DNA of 64,000 nt from Winogradskyella ursingii (GTDB lineage: Bacteria; Bacteroidota; Bacteroidia; Flavobacteriales; Flavobacteriaceae): NCBI RefSeq assembly GCF_013403975.1, contig NZ_JABFDH010000004.1, positions 124,001 to 188,000 on the forward strand, in the 5' to 3' direction. Positions within the stretch are counted from its first letter, which is position 1, and each line of letters starts with the position of its first letter. The notes beneath the pieces are model-generated. The model worked only from the letters and a program-made list of their open reading frames with translations. It searched no databases and was not told where the DNA came from. Below, in pieces: positions 35,776 to 45,900 of the stretch. A program made the position numbers and the translations under genes.

Positions 35776-36491
35776 TAAAATTCTTCCGCCATATACGTCA
35801 ACGATTAGTAAAAGAAAGCAGGACTTCAAAATATCTCCTCTATGCCATAGGAGAAATCGTCCTTGTGGTAATCGGGATCCTTATTGCGCTTCAGATCAAC
35901 AATTGGAATGAAGAACGAAAAGATAATGCATTTGAAAAGGAAATACTTTCGCAAATACGAGCAAACCTCATACAAGATCGTGAAAATCTAAACGATATAA
36001 AAACTTGGCACCAGCGCGCATTTGATGCATCACAAAAACTTGTGGATGATAGTCTTAGAAATAAAAATTTTGATAGCGTACCATACTGGTTAGGGGAGGT
36101 TGTCCATTTCAGCAGGTTTCAGTCCCTTACCAATTCTTACGAGGCATTAAAATCTGCTGGTCTTCAAACAGTAAAAGACAAAGAATTGAGGAAAAATTTG
36201 GGAGTTTATTATGATGGCAAAGTAAACCATGTAAGTAAGGCATTGGGTGATATTGAGTATGCTTTCAATAACCAGTGGCTACCTCTTATGGAGGCTCACG
36301 CCACAAATTTTGAATTTAAGGAAATATTAGAAGTCGAGGATATGCAACATTTTTTTTCTGAAACTAATGCTTGGAGATTACTGATGTTAAACCGTGATAA
36401 CATTAGAGCTTCCATAAGAAATTTGGAAAATACCATTGACTCGATTGATCTGGTGTTATCCCTAATGCCAAACGATTTAAATAAGACCTAG
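35772..36491 (+). CDS. DUF6090-type membrane protein, array 1 no. 7
   Basis: 239 residues. R-type head (HIRQRLVKESRTSKYLLYAI). Its first ~100 bases are nearly identical to those of the next gene although the tails do not align by eye. Tail motif SAGLQTVKDKELRKNLGVYY. Ends TAG, sharing its last base with the following GTG. Confidence 0.88.
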   Translation: MIKFFRHIRQRLVKESRTSKYLLYAIGEIVLVVIGILIALQINNWNEERKDNAFEKEILSQIRANLIQDRENLNDIKTWHQRAFDASQKLVDDSLRNKNFDSVPYWLGEVVHFSRFQSLTNSYEALKSAGLQTVKDKELRKNLGVYYDGKVNHVSKALGDIEYAFNNQWLPLMEAHATNFEFKEILEVEDMQHFFSETNAWRLLMLNRDNIRASIRNLENTIDSIDLVLSLMPNDLNKT

Positions 36492-37258
36492 TGATAAAAT
36501 TTTTCCGCCATATACGTCAACGATTAGTAAAAGAAAGCAGGACCTCAAAATATCTCCTCTATGCCACAGGAGAAATCGTCCTTGTGGTTATTGGGATTCT
36601 CATTGCGCTTCAGATTAATAATTGGAATACTAACAGAATAGAAAGAAAAGAAGAACTGCAAATTCTTAAATCTCTCAAAGATGATTTTGAAAAGACCAGT
36701 GACAATCTAGATGAAACTATAAAAAAACAAACAAGAGTGGTTAACTACTGTCAACAACTTATTACTGAGATGCGAAGGAATAACACGAAAATTGACTTAA
36801 ATACACTTGGTGAATACATGTACAGAGGTGCCTTTTCTTATTGGAGGATAGAACCCGTTAATGGTACTTATGATGCCATGATTGGTTCTGGAAAAACGGG
36901 AATTATCCAAAATCAAAACCTTGTACAACTGTTGGCAAAATTTTCTGCAGAAGTAAAATTTGGGTTTGAGGACGAAACCATGTCTGTGGCTCTTGCCACC
37001 TCATTAGTGGATAAATCCAGTCACTATTCGACAGAACTGTTTCCAAAAGTTTTGCACGGTTATCTCAAATGGGAAGAACAATCAATGAGCGAAAATGAAA
37101 AAATAATGGTAATTGAGAAGCATATGAACAATGAACGCTTTTTGGGTAGTTTAATAATGAAATATGGTTTAGAGCAAAACAGGCTGGATTACCAAAATGC
37201 GATAAAGGAATTAACCAACAATATTCTTACGGAATTGGACGAAGAATTAGCAAAATAA
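36491..37258 (+). CDS. DUF6090-type membrane protein, array 1 no. 8
   Basis: 255 residues, GTG start overlapping the previous TAG by one base. R-type head; in the helix the usual YAIGE reads YATGE. Tail motif GSGKTGIIQNQNLVQLLAKF. One base separates its stop from the next gene. Confidence 0.88.
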   Translation: MIKFFRHIRQRLVKESRTSKYLLYATGEIVLVVIGILIALQINNWNTNRIERKEELQILKSLKDDFEKTSDNLDETIKKQTRVVNYCQQLITEMRRNNTKIDLNTLGEYMYRGAFSYWRIEPVNGTYDAMIGSGKTGIIQNQNLVQLLAKFSAEVKFGFEDETMSVALATSLVDKSSHYSTELFPKVLHGYLKWEEQSMSENEKIMVIEKHMNNERFLGSLIMKYGLEQNRLDYQNAIKELTNNILTELDEELAK

Positions 37259-37259
37259 C

Positions 37260-38018
37260 ATGATTAAGTTTTTTAGACATATTAGACAAACTATGATAAA
37301 GGAAAACAGAACAACAAAATATCTACTGTACGCCATTGGCGAAATCATTCTTGTGGTTATTGGTATTCTAATAGCACTACAGATTAATAATTGGAACGAA
37401 AACCGAAAATCTGCGAAACAAGAAAATCTCTATCTAAAAAGACTGCTTTCCGAAAATAGAGAGGACATTAATACTTTCAATAGCAATATTGCTAATTTAA
37501 AAAGAGGGATTGAAACCATAGAAAACCTCTCAAAAGCACTGAACGCTAATGAAACAAAAGACAAAGAACTTATTGCTGCTGCCAACGACTTTTTTGGCTA
37601 TGGTAGTATCTATCCCATTTTTACGTCTTCAACATCAACTTTCCAGGATCTTTCAAGTACAGGAAATTTAAAAGATATTAAAAACACCAAGTTGCGCGAC
37701 CAATTGGTAAAACATTACGCCAAGCACAAGCAAGTTGCAGAATGGATTAGGATTGGTACTGAGTGGGCGCTTCCTAATGATGCACCATTTACCTATAACA
37801 ACAGTATTATGAGGTTTGAGCCTGCCTCAGCCTTTTTATTTGGAGAACAAAATCAAGCAGAATTAGCCAACCATTTAAGGAATAAAAAAGATGAATATAT
37901 AAACAATATGGCAATTCATTATTGGATAAATAAAGATGCCATAGAACAATTACAATTACTCATCAAAGAAACGACTGTGCTTATTACCATGTTAGAAAAT
38001 GAATTAGGAATTAATTAA
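37260..38018 (+). CDS. DUF6090-type membrane protein, array 1 no. 9 (last)
   Basis: 252 residues. Head HIRQTMIKENRTTKYLLYAI. Tail motif STGNLKDIKNTKLRDQLVKH. Last of array 1; a 104-base AT-rich gap then leads to the first FIST gene, where a new promoter is likely although no clean TAnnTTTG is seen. Confidence 0.88.
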   Translation: MIKFFRHIRQTMIKENRTTKYLLYAIGEIILVVIGILIALQINNWNENRKSAKQENLYLKRLLSENREDINTFNSNIANLKRGIETIENLSKALNANETKDKELIAAANDFFGYGSIYPIFTSSTSTFQDLSSTGNLKDIKNTKLRDQLVKHYAKHKQVAEWIRIGTEWALPNDAPFTYNNSIMRFEPASAFLFGEQNQAELANHLRNKKDEYINNMAIHYWINKDAIEQLQLLIKETTVLITMLENELGIN

Positions 38019-38122
38019 ATTAAAAACATTATAATCCTATTTTTTACTAAATTTAACAATCCCCTTACCCTAAATTGATTAATAGCATTTAAAACCTAAA
38101 CTAATGTATTATTCAACTATAA

Positions 38123-39262
38123 ATGAAATCAAAATCAATAAAGGGAAATTCCACCGAAGCCATTCGAGATGCGCTCGATCAAAAGATATCCGATGGTTTT
38201 AAGCCCACTTTAGCCATCATATTTATCTCTGTGGCTCAAGACCGCAATGCTGTTACCAAATTACTGAATGATAAAAAGATCGCTGTATTTGGCAGCACAA
38301 CCAATGGCGAATTTATTGATGAAGATTCTGAAACTGGGTCAATTGCAATTTTATTATTAGACATCAAAAGAGCGCATTTTAAAATTTACCTCGAAGAATA
38401 TCCCGAAAAAAACTATCGCGAAACTGCACAAAACTTAGCGTCAAAAGCTAAAAAAGAGTTTGACAAACCTGCCTTTTTAATAGCTGCAAGTCATATGGAA
38501 ACAGATGCAGAACAGCTGCTCTTTGGTTTTGAGGACATTATAGGAAAACAAGTAAATGTTTTTGGAGGAATGGCAGGTGACGACTTTTCATTTTCAGAAC
38601 AATATGTTTTTACTAACGGGCTAGAAAGTAACAGAGGCACTGTTGTCTTAGCCTTAGATGAAGAAAACATAGAGATTAAAGGTATTGCAACCTGTGGTTG
38701 GAAAGCAGTAGGAACTGAAAAAATAGTGACAAAAAGTGAAGGAAATCATGTTTACACTGTAGATGACGTTCCAGCTTTAGATATTACTGTAAAGTATGGT
38801 GGACTAGAAAATGTAACACCAGAAAATAAGAACTTATTACTGGAACTTGCAGCAAATTTTCCGTTGCAGCTCCAGAGAGAAAAAGGCGACCCTGTAATGC
38901 GACCAGGCTTAGTGGTAGATTGGAACGATCGTTCTTTCTATTGCAGTGGCACAGTACCTCAAGGCTCTAAAGTAAGATTCTCACTTCCTCCAGATTTTGA
39001 TGTGATGGAAAAAGTAATAAAAGGAGTTGAGCAATTAAAAGAGACTGAAATGCCAGAAGCTGATGCGTTGGTGGTATTTAGCTGTGCAGGCAGAATAATG
39101 TCGCTTGGACCATTGATGTCCGAAGAGATTGAAGGCATAAAAAACGTATGGAACGTCCCAATGGCTGGTATGTTCTCAAATGGGGAACTGGCCAGAGCAA
39201 CTGGTGGCAACCTAGAAATGCACAACCTCACCACCTGTTGCGTTGCACTAAAAGAGAAATAA
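38123..39262 (+). CDS. FIST-domain sensor protein 1
   Basis: 379 residues. The FIST_N domain (about 1-200; DGFKPTLAIIFISVAQDRNA, FGSTTNGEFIDED, NVFGGMAGDDFSF) is followed by FIST_C (about 210-370; PLQLQREKGDPVMRPG, FYCSGTVPQGSKVRFSLPPD, MAGMFSNGELARATGG). FIST domains are thought to bind small molecules such as amino acids and feed signal-transduction proteins. No membrane segment, so cytosolic. First gene of a cluster running to 54779 with gaps of 21 bases or less. Confidence 0.9.
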   Translation: MKSKSIKGNSTEAIRDALDQKISDGFKPTLAIIFISVAQDRNAVTKLLNDKKIAVFGSTTNGEFIDEDSETGSIAILLLDIKRAHFKIYLEEYPEKNYRETAQNLASKAKKEFDKPAFLIAASHMETDAEQLLFGFEDIIGKQVNVFGGMAGDDFSFSEQYVFTNGLESNRGTVVLALDEENIEIKGIATCGWKAVGTEKIVTKSEGNHVYTVDDVPALDITVKYGGLENVTPENKNLLLELAANFPLQLQREKGDPVMRPGLVVDWNDRSFYCSGTVPQGSKVRFSLPPDFDVMEKVIKGVEQLKETEMPEADALVVFSCAGRIMSLGPLMSEEIEGIKNVWNVPMAGMFSNGELARATGGNLEMHNLTTCCVALKEK

Positions 39263-39278
39263 TTTAAAACCAATTGAT

Positions 39279-39581
39279 ATGCATAAACTCACGGTATTAT
39301 ATGGACACCCAACTGATGTTGAAACGTTTGAAACGTATTACAAAACAAAACATTTACCACTCGCTGCAACCATGAAAGGTGTAGCAAAATTAGAACTCAC
39401 TAAAATATTAGGGACTACAGACGGATCGAAACCAGAATTTTACAGAATGGCGGAGATTTATTTTAGTGATATGGAACAATTACAAAAAACCATGAGCTCA
39501 CCAGAGGGACAGGCTACTTCTGCGGATTTAGAAAATTTTGCTACTGGAGGCGTACAAGTGATGATAGGAGTGTTAGAATAA
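39279..39581 (+). CDS. EthD-family small protein
   Basis: 100 residues forming one ferredoxin-like EthD/TIGR02118 domain: HKLTVLYGHPTDVETFETYY, KHLPLAATMKGVAKLELTKI, FYRMAEIYFSDMEQLQKTMS, ATSADLENFATGGVQVMIG. Family members are small dimeric proteins, some linked to degradation pathways; the role here, between two FIST genes, is unknown. Gaps are 16 and 21 bases. Confidence 0.85.
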   Translation: MHKLTVLYGHPTDVETFETYYKTKHLPLAATMKGVAKLELTKILGTTDGSKPEFYRMAEIYFSDMEQLQKTMSSPEGQATSADLENFATGGVQVMIGVLE

Positions 39582-39602
39582 TGTAAAAAGGCTCTAAAAA
39601 TT

Positions 39603-40742
39603 ATGAAAGCAAAAACCATTAAAGGACATTCAGTTGAGGAAATTAATAACGCATTTAGGCAATCTATTAAAGATGGATTCGCTCCAACTTTGGCCATTGT
39701 TTTTCTGTCTATTAAACAAGACCGTGATGCAATTTGCGAGATTTTCGAAAAAAATAATATCTCCATTTTTGGTGCAACGACTTCTGGGGAATTTATAGAT
39801 GGAGACATTGAAGAAGGAAGTGCCACTGTAATGTTGCTAGATATAAATCCTAATTTCTTTAAACTGAAATTTTTTGAAACCGGAGCACAAACCACTTTCG
39901 AAAACGCAAAACAGTTAGGTGTTGAAGGTAAAAACACCTTTCAAAATCCAGCCTTTATTATTGTGTCAGGTTGGTTGAGTAACGATGGGGAGCTTATCAT
40001 AGATGGCATTACAGAAGGTTGCGGCAAGGAAGTAACAATTTTTGGAGGCATGGCTGGTGATGATATGTTACTCGAGGGTCCAATTGCTTTTACCTACGGA
40101 AAAAGCAGTGATCAAGGTCTTTTAGGGCTAATCATAGATGAAGATAAAGTAGAAATCAATGGTATTGCAACATGTGGTTGGAAAGCCATAGGTACAACCA
40201 AAACAATTACTAAAAGTGACAAAAACGTCATTTACACAATAGACGATAAGCCTGCGTTAGATATGATAATAAAATACCTTGGTGTAGATTATGATTTTAG
40301 CACCGGAAACGAAATAGTTACTCAAATTGGAGCCTATTATCCGTTGCAAATGGAGCGAGAAGGTGTAGCACCTGTTATGCGCACAGCAATGCTTGCAAAC
40401 AGGGAAGACCGTTCGCTTATTTGTGCTGGTACTGTACCACAGGGATCCAAGGTTAAATTTTCGCTTCCACCAGACTTTGATGCTATTGAACACGTGATTG
40501 AAGAATGTAAAGAAGTGAAAAATGAACGTCAAAATCAAGCCGATGCACTCATAATGTTTTCCTGTATTAGCAGGCATTTGTCTTTTGGTATTTTGATGAC
40601 AGAAGAAATTGAACAAGTGAAACAAGTTTGGGATGCGCCTATGGTTGGATTTTTCACTTACGGAGAATTTGGGAAGTCTAAAACAGGAAAACATGAATTT
40701 CATAATAACACCTGTTGCATTGTGGCCTTAAAAGAAAAATAA
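39603..40742 (+). CDS. FIST-domain sensor protein 2
   Basis: 379 residues, same FIST_N plus FIST_C layout as its neighbours, closest to sensor 3 (shared DGDIEEGS, KPALDMIIKYLGVDYD-type region, GFFTYGEFG). It differs in the ligand-domain loops (SGWLSNDGELIIDGITEGCG), which may mean a different ligand. Three bases before the next FIST gene. Confidence 0.9.
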   Translation: MKAKTIKGHSVEEINNAFRQSIKDGFAPTLAIVFLSIKQDRDAICEIFEKNNISIFGATTSGEFIDGDIEEGSATVMLLDINPNFFKLKFFETGAQTTFENAKQLGVEGKNTFQNPAFIIVSGWLSNDGELIIDGITEGCGKEVTIFGGMAGDDMLLEGPIAFTYGKSSDQGLLGLIIDEDKVEINGIATCGWKAIGTTKTITKSDKNVIYTIDDKPALDMIIKYLGVDYDFSTGNEIVTQIGAYYPLQMEREGVAPVMRTAMLANREDRSLICAGTVPQGSKVKFSLPPDFDAIEHVIEECKEVKNERQNQADALIMFSCISRHLSFGILMTEEIEQVKQVWDAPMVGFFTYGEFGKSKTGKHEFHNNTCCIVALKEK

Positions 40743-40745
40743 AAG

Positions 40746-41891
40746 ATGAAATCTAAAACCATAAAAGCTAGCGCAACAGCAACTTTAATCAATGAACTTG
40801 ATAAAGCCCTTTCTGACGGTTTTAAGCCAACCTTGGCCATCATTTTTTCCTCTATAAAACAAGATTGGAAAGCGGTCTGTAATATGTTAGACGAAAGAAA
40901 TATCAAAGTTTTCGGTGCAACAACTGCAGGAGAATTTATAGATGGAGATATTGAAGAAGGTAGCATTGTTGTGATGCTACTCGATATGAATACTGCTTAT
41001 TTTAAATTAGAGTTTCTTGAAACAAGTGAGAAAACCACTTTCGAAGATGCAAAAAAATTAGGAAGTATTGGAAAAAAAACATTTTCTAATCCTGCATTTA
41101 TATTGGCAACAGGCGGAATTTTTATTGATGGTGAACACGTTATAGATGGTATCACAGAAGGTTTCGGCAGTGAAGTAACCGTATTTGGTGGCATGGCTGG
41201 AGACGATTTAATAGCTGAAAAACCAATCGTTTTTACCAATAATAAAAGTAAAGACAACGCAATCGTTGCACTAATAATCGATAAAGATAAAATTGACGTT
41301 AGAGGCATCGCCAGCTGTGGTTGGGAAGCTATTGGCACTACGAAAACAGTGACCAAAAGTGAAGGTAACATCGTTTACACTATAGACGATAAACCAGCGC
41401 TGGACACCTTAATGAAATACCTTGGTGTGGAGGTGAAATTAGATGAAACCCAAGAAATTGTGGCGTTTCTCAACTCTTGGTATTACCCATTACAGTTAGA
41501 ACGAGAAAACGGAGATACTGTAATACGAGCAACTAGATTTGCCAACCAAAAGGAGCGTTCGCTTATTTGTACAGGAAGTGTGGCTCAAGGGTCAAAAATC
41601 AAATTTTCCCTGCCACCAGATTTTGATGCCATCGAAACAGTCGTGTCGGAATGTAAAAGCATTAAGGATAACCCAGAGCAACAAGCTGATGCACTTATAA
41701 TGTTTTCATGCGTAAGCAGGCATTTATCATTTGGCGCTCTAATGCAAGAGGAAATAGAGCAAGTACAAAACATCTGGAATGCACCAATGGTAGGTTTTTT
41801 TACCTACGGAGAATATGGGAGATCGAAGATTGGCAATAATGAGTTTCATAACAATGCATGTTGTGTTGTGGCACTAAAAGAAAAAGCATGA
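40746..41891 (+). CDS. FIST-domain sensor protein 3
   Basis: 381 residues. ATAGEFIDGDIEEGSIVVML, TVFGGMAGDDLIAEKPIVFT and WYYPLQLERENGDTVIRATR mark the two FIST domains. Its TGA overlaps the ATG of the histidine kinase (ATGA), which implies coupled translation and supports a sensor-kinase partnership. Confidence 0.9.
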   Translation: MKSKTIKASATATLINELDKALSDGFKPTLAIIFSSIKQDWKAVCNMLDERNIKVFGATTAGEFIDGDIEEGSIVVMLLDMNTAYFKLEFLETSEKTTFEDAKKLGSIGKKTFSNPAFILATGGIFIDGEHVIDGITEGFGSEVTVFGGMAGDDLIAEKPIVFTNNKSKDNAIVALIIDKDKIDVRGIASCGWEAIGTTKTVTKSEGNIVYTIDDKPALDTLMKYLGVEVKLDETQEIVAFLNSWYYPLQLERENGDTVIRATRFANQKERSLICTGSVAQGSKIKFSLPPDFDAIETVVSECKSIKDNPEQQADALIMFSCVSRHLSFGALMQEEIEQVQNIWNAPMVGFFTYGEYGRSKIGNNEFHNNACCVVALKEKA

Positions 41892-42934
41892 ATCAAAACC
41901 TACAAACTATACTCGATTTTATTCAACAGTCCAAACATCTATCTGAAGATGAAAAGGCAACGCTGACCAAAGCTGCAAAAGATGCGGACAAAGCTTTGAC
42001 TATTTCTGAATTTAAACTGGTGCGCACGGAAAAAGTAAAACGCACCACAGCTATCCTACTGGAAGAAACCATTGAGGAACTGGAACACAAGCGAAAAGCC
42101 ATCGAAGACTCTAACAACGCATTACAAAAATCCTTAAAAGAATTAAAAGCTACCCAATCGCAATTGATTCAATCTGAAAAAATGGCAAGCCTCGGTGAAC
42201 TCACCGCTGGTATTGCACATGAAATACAAAACCCACTGAATTTTGTCAATAATTTTTCCGAAGTCAGTAAAGAATTACTGGAAGAAATGCAGGAAGAATT
42301 AGAAGAAGGTAATCTTGAGGATGTAAAGGAAATTGCAAACGATGTGATTCAAAATCTTGAAAAAATATTACACCATGGTCAACGTGCAGATGGTATTGTA
42401 AAAGGTATGCTCATGCATAGCCGAAGCAATAGTGGCGAAAAAGAAAGTGTGGATATAAACAACCTTGTAGACGAATATTTACGTCTTGCTTATCATGGTT
42501 TACGTTCCAAGGATAAATCTTTTAATGCAAAGTTGGAAACCAATTACGACGACAGTATAAAAACTGTTAATGTGGTTCCACAAGATATTGGTCGTGTTGT
42601 CCTTAATCTTATAACCAATGCGTTTTATGCCGTAAATGAAAAGAATTTACTTCAGGAAACTCAAGGAGATAAATACGAACCAACGGTTTCAGTAGCAACA
42701 AATACAATGAAAAACAACATTGAAATTTCAGTAAAGGACAATGGAAATGGCATCCCTCAAAAAGCATTAGATAAAATCTTTCAACCCTTTTTTACAACCA
42801 AACCCACAGGGCAAGGCACAGGACTAGGTTTGAGTTTAAGTTATGATATCGTAAAAGCGCATAATGGAGAATTAAAAGTTGAAACAAAAGAAGGACAAGG
42901 CACAAAGTTTATTATTAAAATTCCAATCATTTAA
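41888..42934 (+). CDS. Soluble histidine kinase
   Basis: 348 residues from the ATG at 41888. No signal or membrane helix. A long helical N-terminus (about 1-95) precedes HisKA with the phospho-histidine at residue 111 (SLGELTAGIAHEIQNPLNFV) and a HATPase domain (N box DIGRVVLNLITNAFYAV, G1 DNGNGIP, G2 GTGLGLSLSYD). The kinase core is nearly the same as the C-terminus of the giant kinase that follows. With no input domain of its own, it may take its signal from the FIST proteins. Confidence 0.93.
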   Translation: MNQNLQTILDFIQQSKHLSEDEKATLTKAAKDADKALTISEFKLVRTEKVKRTTAILLEETIEELEHKRKAIEDSNNALQKSLKELKATQSQLIQSEKMASLGELTAGIAHEIQNPLNFVNNFSEVSKELLEEMQEELEEGNLEDVKEIANDVIQNLEKILHHGQRADGIVKGMLMHSRSNSGEKESVDINNLVDEYLRLAYHGLRSKDKSFNAKLETNYDDSIKTVNVVPQDIGRVVLNLITNAFYAVNEKNLLQETQGDKYEPTVSVATNTMKNNIEISVKDNGNGIPQKALDKIFQPFFTTKPTGQGTGLGLSLSYDIVKAHNGELKVETKEGQGTKFIIKIPII

Positions 42935-42935
42935 A

Positions 42936-45900
42936 ATGAAACTAACCAAAAAAATAGAAGCTGAAATAACGCAATTTCTGCAATCATATTGGGATACCTA
43001 TTTTGAAGGCAATCTTTCAAAGTGGCAGTCTTTCTTAAACGAAGATTACAAAAACATAGGAACAAATCAGGAAGAAATCTGGAATAGTAAAAAAGAAATT
43101 TTAGACTATACGAATGAAGTTTTGGACCAAATGGTTGGCCAAGCAGAATTGCGAAATAAAAAAGTGCAAATAATTCTTTATGAGCCTTATATCATGACCC
43201 ACGAACTGGGCGATCTATTTGTAAAAGCAGGAGATGAATGGACGTTCTACGCACCTATTAGATTATCATCACTAATACAAAGAAAAGATGGGGAATGGGT
43301 TGTATTACATCAACATGGTTCTTTCCCAGATTCTAAAACACAAAAAGGTGAAGCATTTGGTTTAGACGCTCTCAAAGCCGAAAACGCAAAACTTCAAAAA
43401 GCTGTAAAAAAACGAACCTTTGAATTAGAGAAGAAAAATCGCAAACTTGAAATTGAAACAGCCTTAGAGCGCATCAGAGCACAAGCAGTTGCCATGAAGG
43501 AATCCTCAGATTTGCTGGACATCGTGGTAACCATGCGCAACGAGTTTATCAAACTCGGTCATGAAGCGCACTATTTTTGGCATATGATGTGGCTTCCAGA
43601 CACCTATGAAAAAGCAATGACATCGGGAGATGGTAGCAAAATTGGTTTTGTAATGAAATTGCCTCGACACATGCATGGAGACATTCCGCAATTGGCAAAG
43701 TGGGAAAAAAGTAAAAAACCAACTGTCGTGTATGCAATGGATGCAGAAGAGGCCATTGCTTATGTAGACAAAATGGTGGCTTTGGGTGATTTTAAAAATA
43801 TTGACCCTCAAGCACCAACGCATGATGATATCAAACAAATTGGAGGTCTAACATTTATTATGGCAAGGACTACACATGGGGAGATTGGATACAGTTTGCC
43901 TGGAGTGGTCAAAAAGCCACCAAAAGAAGATATTGACATTTTGGTGAAGTTTGCAGGAGCATTCGATTTGGCACATCAGCGTTTCCTCGACCTTCAAAAA
44001 GCAGAAAGGCAATCACGGGAAACCCAAATAGAATTAGCACTTGAAAAAGTGAGAAGTCGAAGTTTGGCCATGCATAATACGTCTGAATTACAAGACGTTA
44101 TTCATGTTGTACATGACGAATTACTAAAATTAGACATTTCCATTTTTGGAGGTTCATTTATTACGATAAATAATGAAATTGATTCCGAGTTACGTTGTTG
44201 GGGTTCGGGCGGCACTGCGAATACTTCAGAAGAAATCATTATTCCTTATGTTAATAAACCTTTTTACACCAATCTTTTAAAAGGAATTAAAAAAGGTCCT
44301 GGTTTTTTTACCGAATCGTATTCAAACAAAGAAAAGAAAGAATTTTTTAAACATTTATTGAAACATAAGCCTTGGTCAGAGCTTAGTGCTAAAGAAAAGA
44401 AAGACATCCTATCAACAGAGGGAGGTTACACAAGGTCATGTAATGTACTACAGCATACTAGTATTTTTATCATAAACCATTACGGAAGACCATTTACCCA
44501 AGATGAAAACGAAATTCTAAAACGCTTCGGAAAAGTTTTCGAACAGACCTACACTCGCTTCCTCGACCTTCAAAAAGCTGAAGCGCAAGCCAGAGAAGCA
44601 CAAATTGAGGCTGCATTAGAACGTATACGCAGTCGTTCTATGGCAATGCAAAAAAGTGATGAACTATTGGAGGCTGGAGAATTACTCTACAATGAACTGA
44701 AAAAGCTTGGGATTGATAATCTTACAACAGGTTACGTCCTCTTTAATGCGGATGCAAAAATAGGTTATAGTTATGGCGTAAATCCGGTTGACGGCAGTAT
44801 TAGGGACTTTCCTGTAGAAATGCCACACAATGAAACTTCTATAATGAAATCCATCGTTAAGAGTTGGAAAAATGAAGAATCTTCACTTATAATTGAACTG
44901 AATGAAGAGGAAACGATAAAACACCAAACCTTTATTGCAGAAAGAAGTAAAAATTTTCCAATCTCTGCAGAGAAATTACTGGCTATTTCACCTGAAAGAC
45001 TAAAAATTCACACTTTCAATTTCAAACAAGGTTACCTCTTGCTAATTGGGAGTAAATTATTGACAGAGACAGAACAAAAACTGGTTATAAGATTTGCAAA
45101 GGTTTTTGAGCAAACCTACACAAGATTCCTCGATCTTCAAAAAGCCGAAGCACAAACACGGGAAGCACAAATAGAGATGGCTTTGGAAAAAGTACGTTCC
45201 CGTACCATGGCCATGCAACATAGTGAGGAATTGCCTGAAGCTGCCAATCTATTGTTCACAGAAGTTCAGAAATTAGGAATTCCGGCTTGGAGCTGTGGTT
45301 ACAATATTTTGGCTGATGATAAAAAATCGAGCATCTGTATCATGAGCAGCGAAGGCGAATTACAAACTCCTTTCGTCTTGCCACTTACAAAACATAAAAG
45401 TTTAAAACCATGGTACAAAGCCATTAAAAATAATGAGGATTTCTTTGTTTACAATCAAGATGGAAAGGACCTAGTTGAACATTATGATTACATGAAATCC
45501 CTTCCAGATTTAAAAGCCACGTTTAAGCAATTGGAAGATGCAGGTTTAGAATTGCCTACACAACAGTACAACCACTTGGTTAAGTTCAATGAGGGCTTTT
45601 TACTGTTTATAACCTATGAGGAAGTTCCTGAAGCACACGGTATTTTTAAACGTTTCGGAAAGGTGTTTAATCAAACCTATACACGTTTTTTAGACCTTCA
45701 AAAAGCTGAAGCGCAAGCAAGAGAAGCACAGATTGAAGCTGCCTTGGAACGTGTGCGTAGCAGATCCACAGGGATGCAACATTCAGATGAGTTGGTTGAG
45801 GTTGCTATTTTGCTAAGGGAAGAAATGGGCAATCTTGGCGTAGAGGAATTGGAAACCAGTTCCATTTATATCGTTGATGAAGAATCAAATAAAACCGAAT

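Larger units (their letters stand above)
30101..38018 (+). repeat. DUF6090 gene array 1 (nine paralogues)
   Basis: Nine plus-strand genes share a head of about 45 codons that is strongly alike at DNA level and contains the membrane helix, followed by divergent tails. Two unrelated genes (RidA lipoprotein, TerB-like protein) sit between paralogues 1 and 2. From 31671 on, junctions are 1-4-base overlaps, 1-base gaps, or short leader ORFs. Confidence 0.9.

Noticed and set aside
30101..38018. Array 1 as a CRISPR-like or polymorphic-toxin locus
   Set aside because: The repeated units are full membrane-protein genes, with no spacers, no cas genes, no toxin motifs and no cognate small immunity genes.
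42879..42935. Longer start for the giant kinase overlapping the previous kinase
   Set aside because: The ATG at 42936, one base after the previous stop, gives a normal NTF2-like N-terminus; the extension only reads the other gene out of frame.
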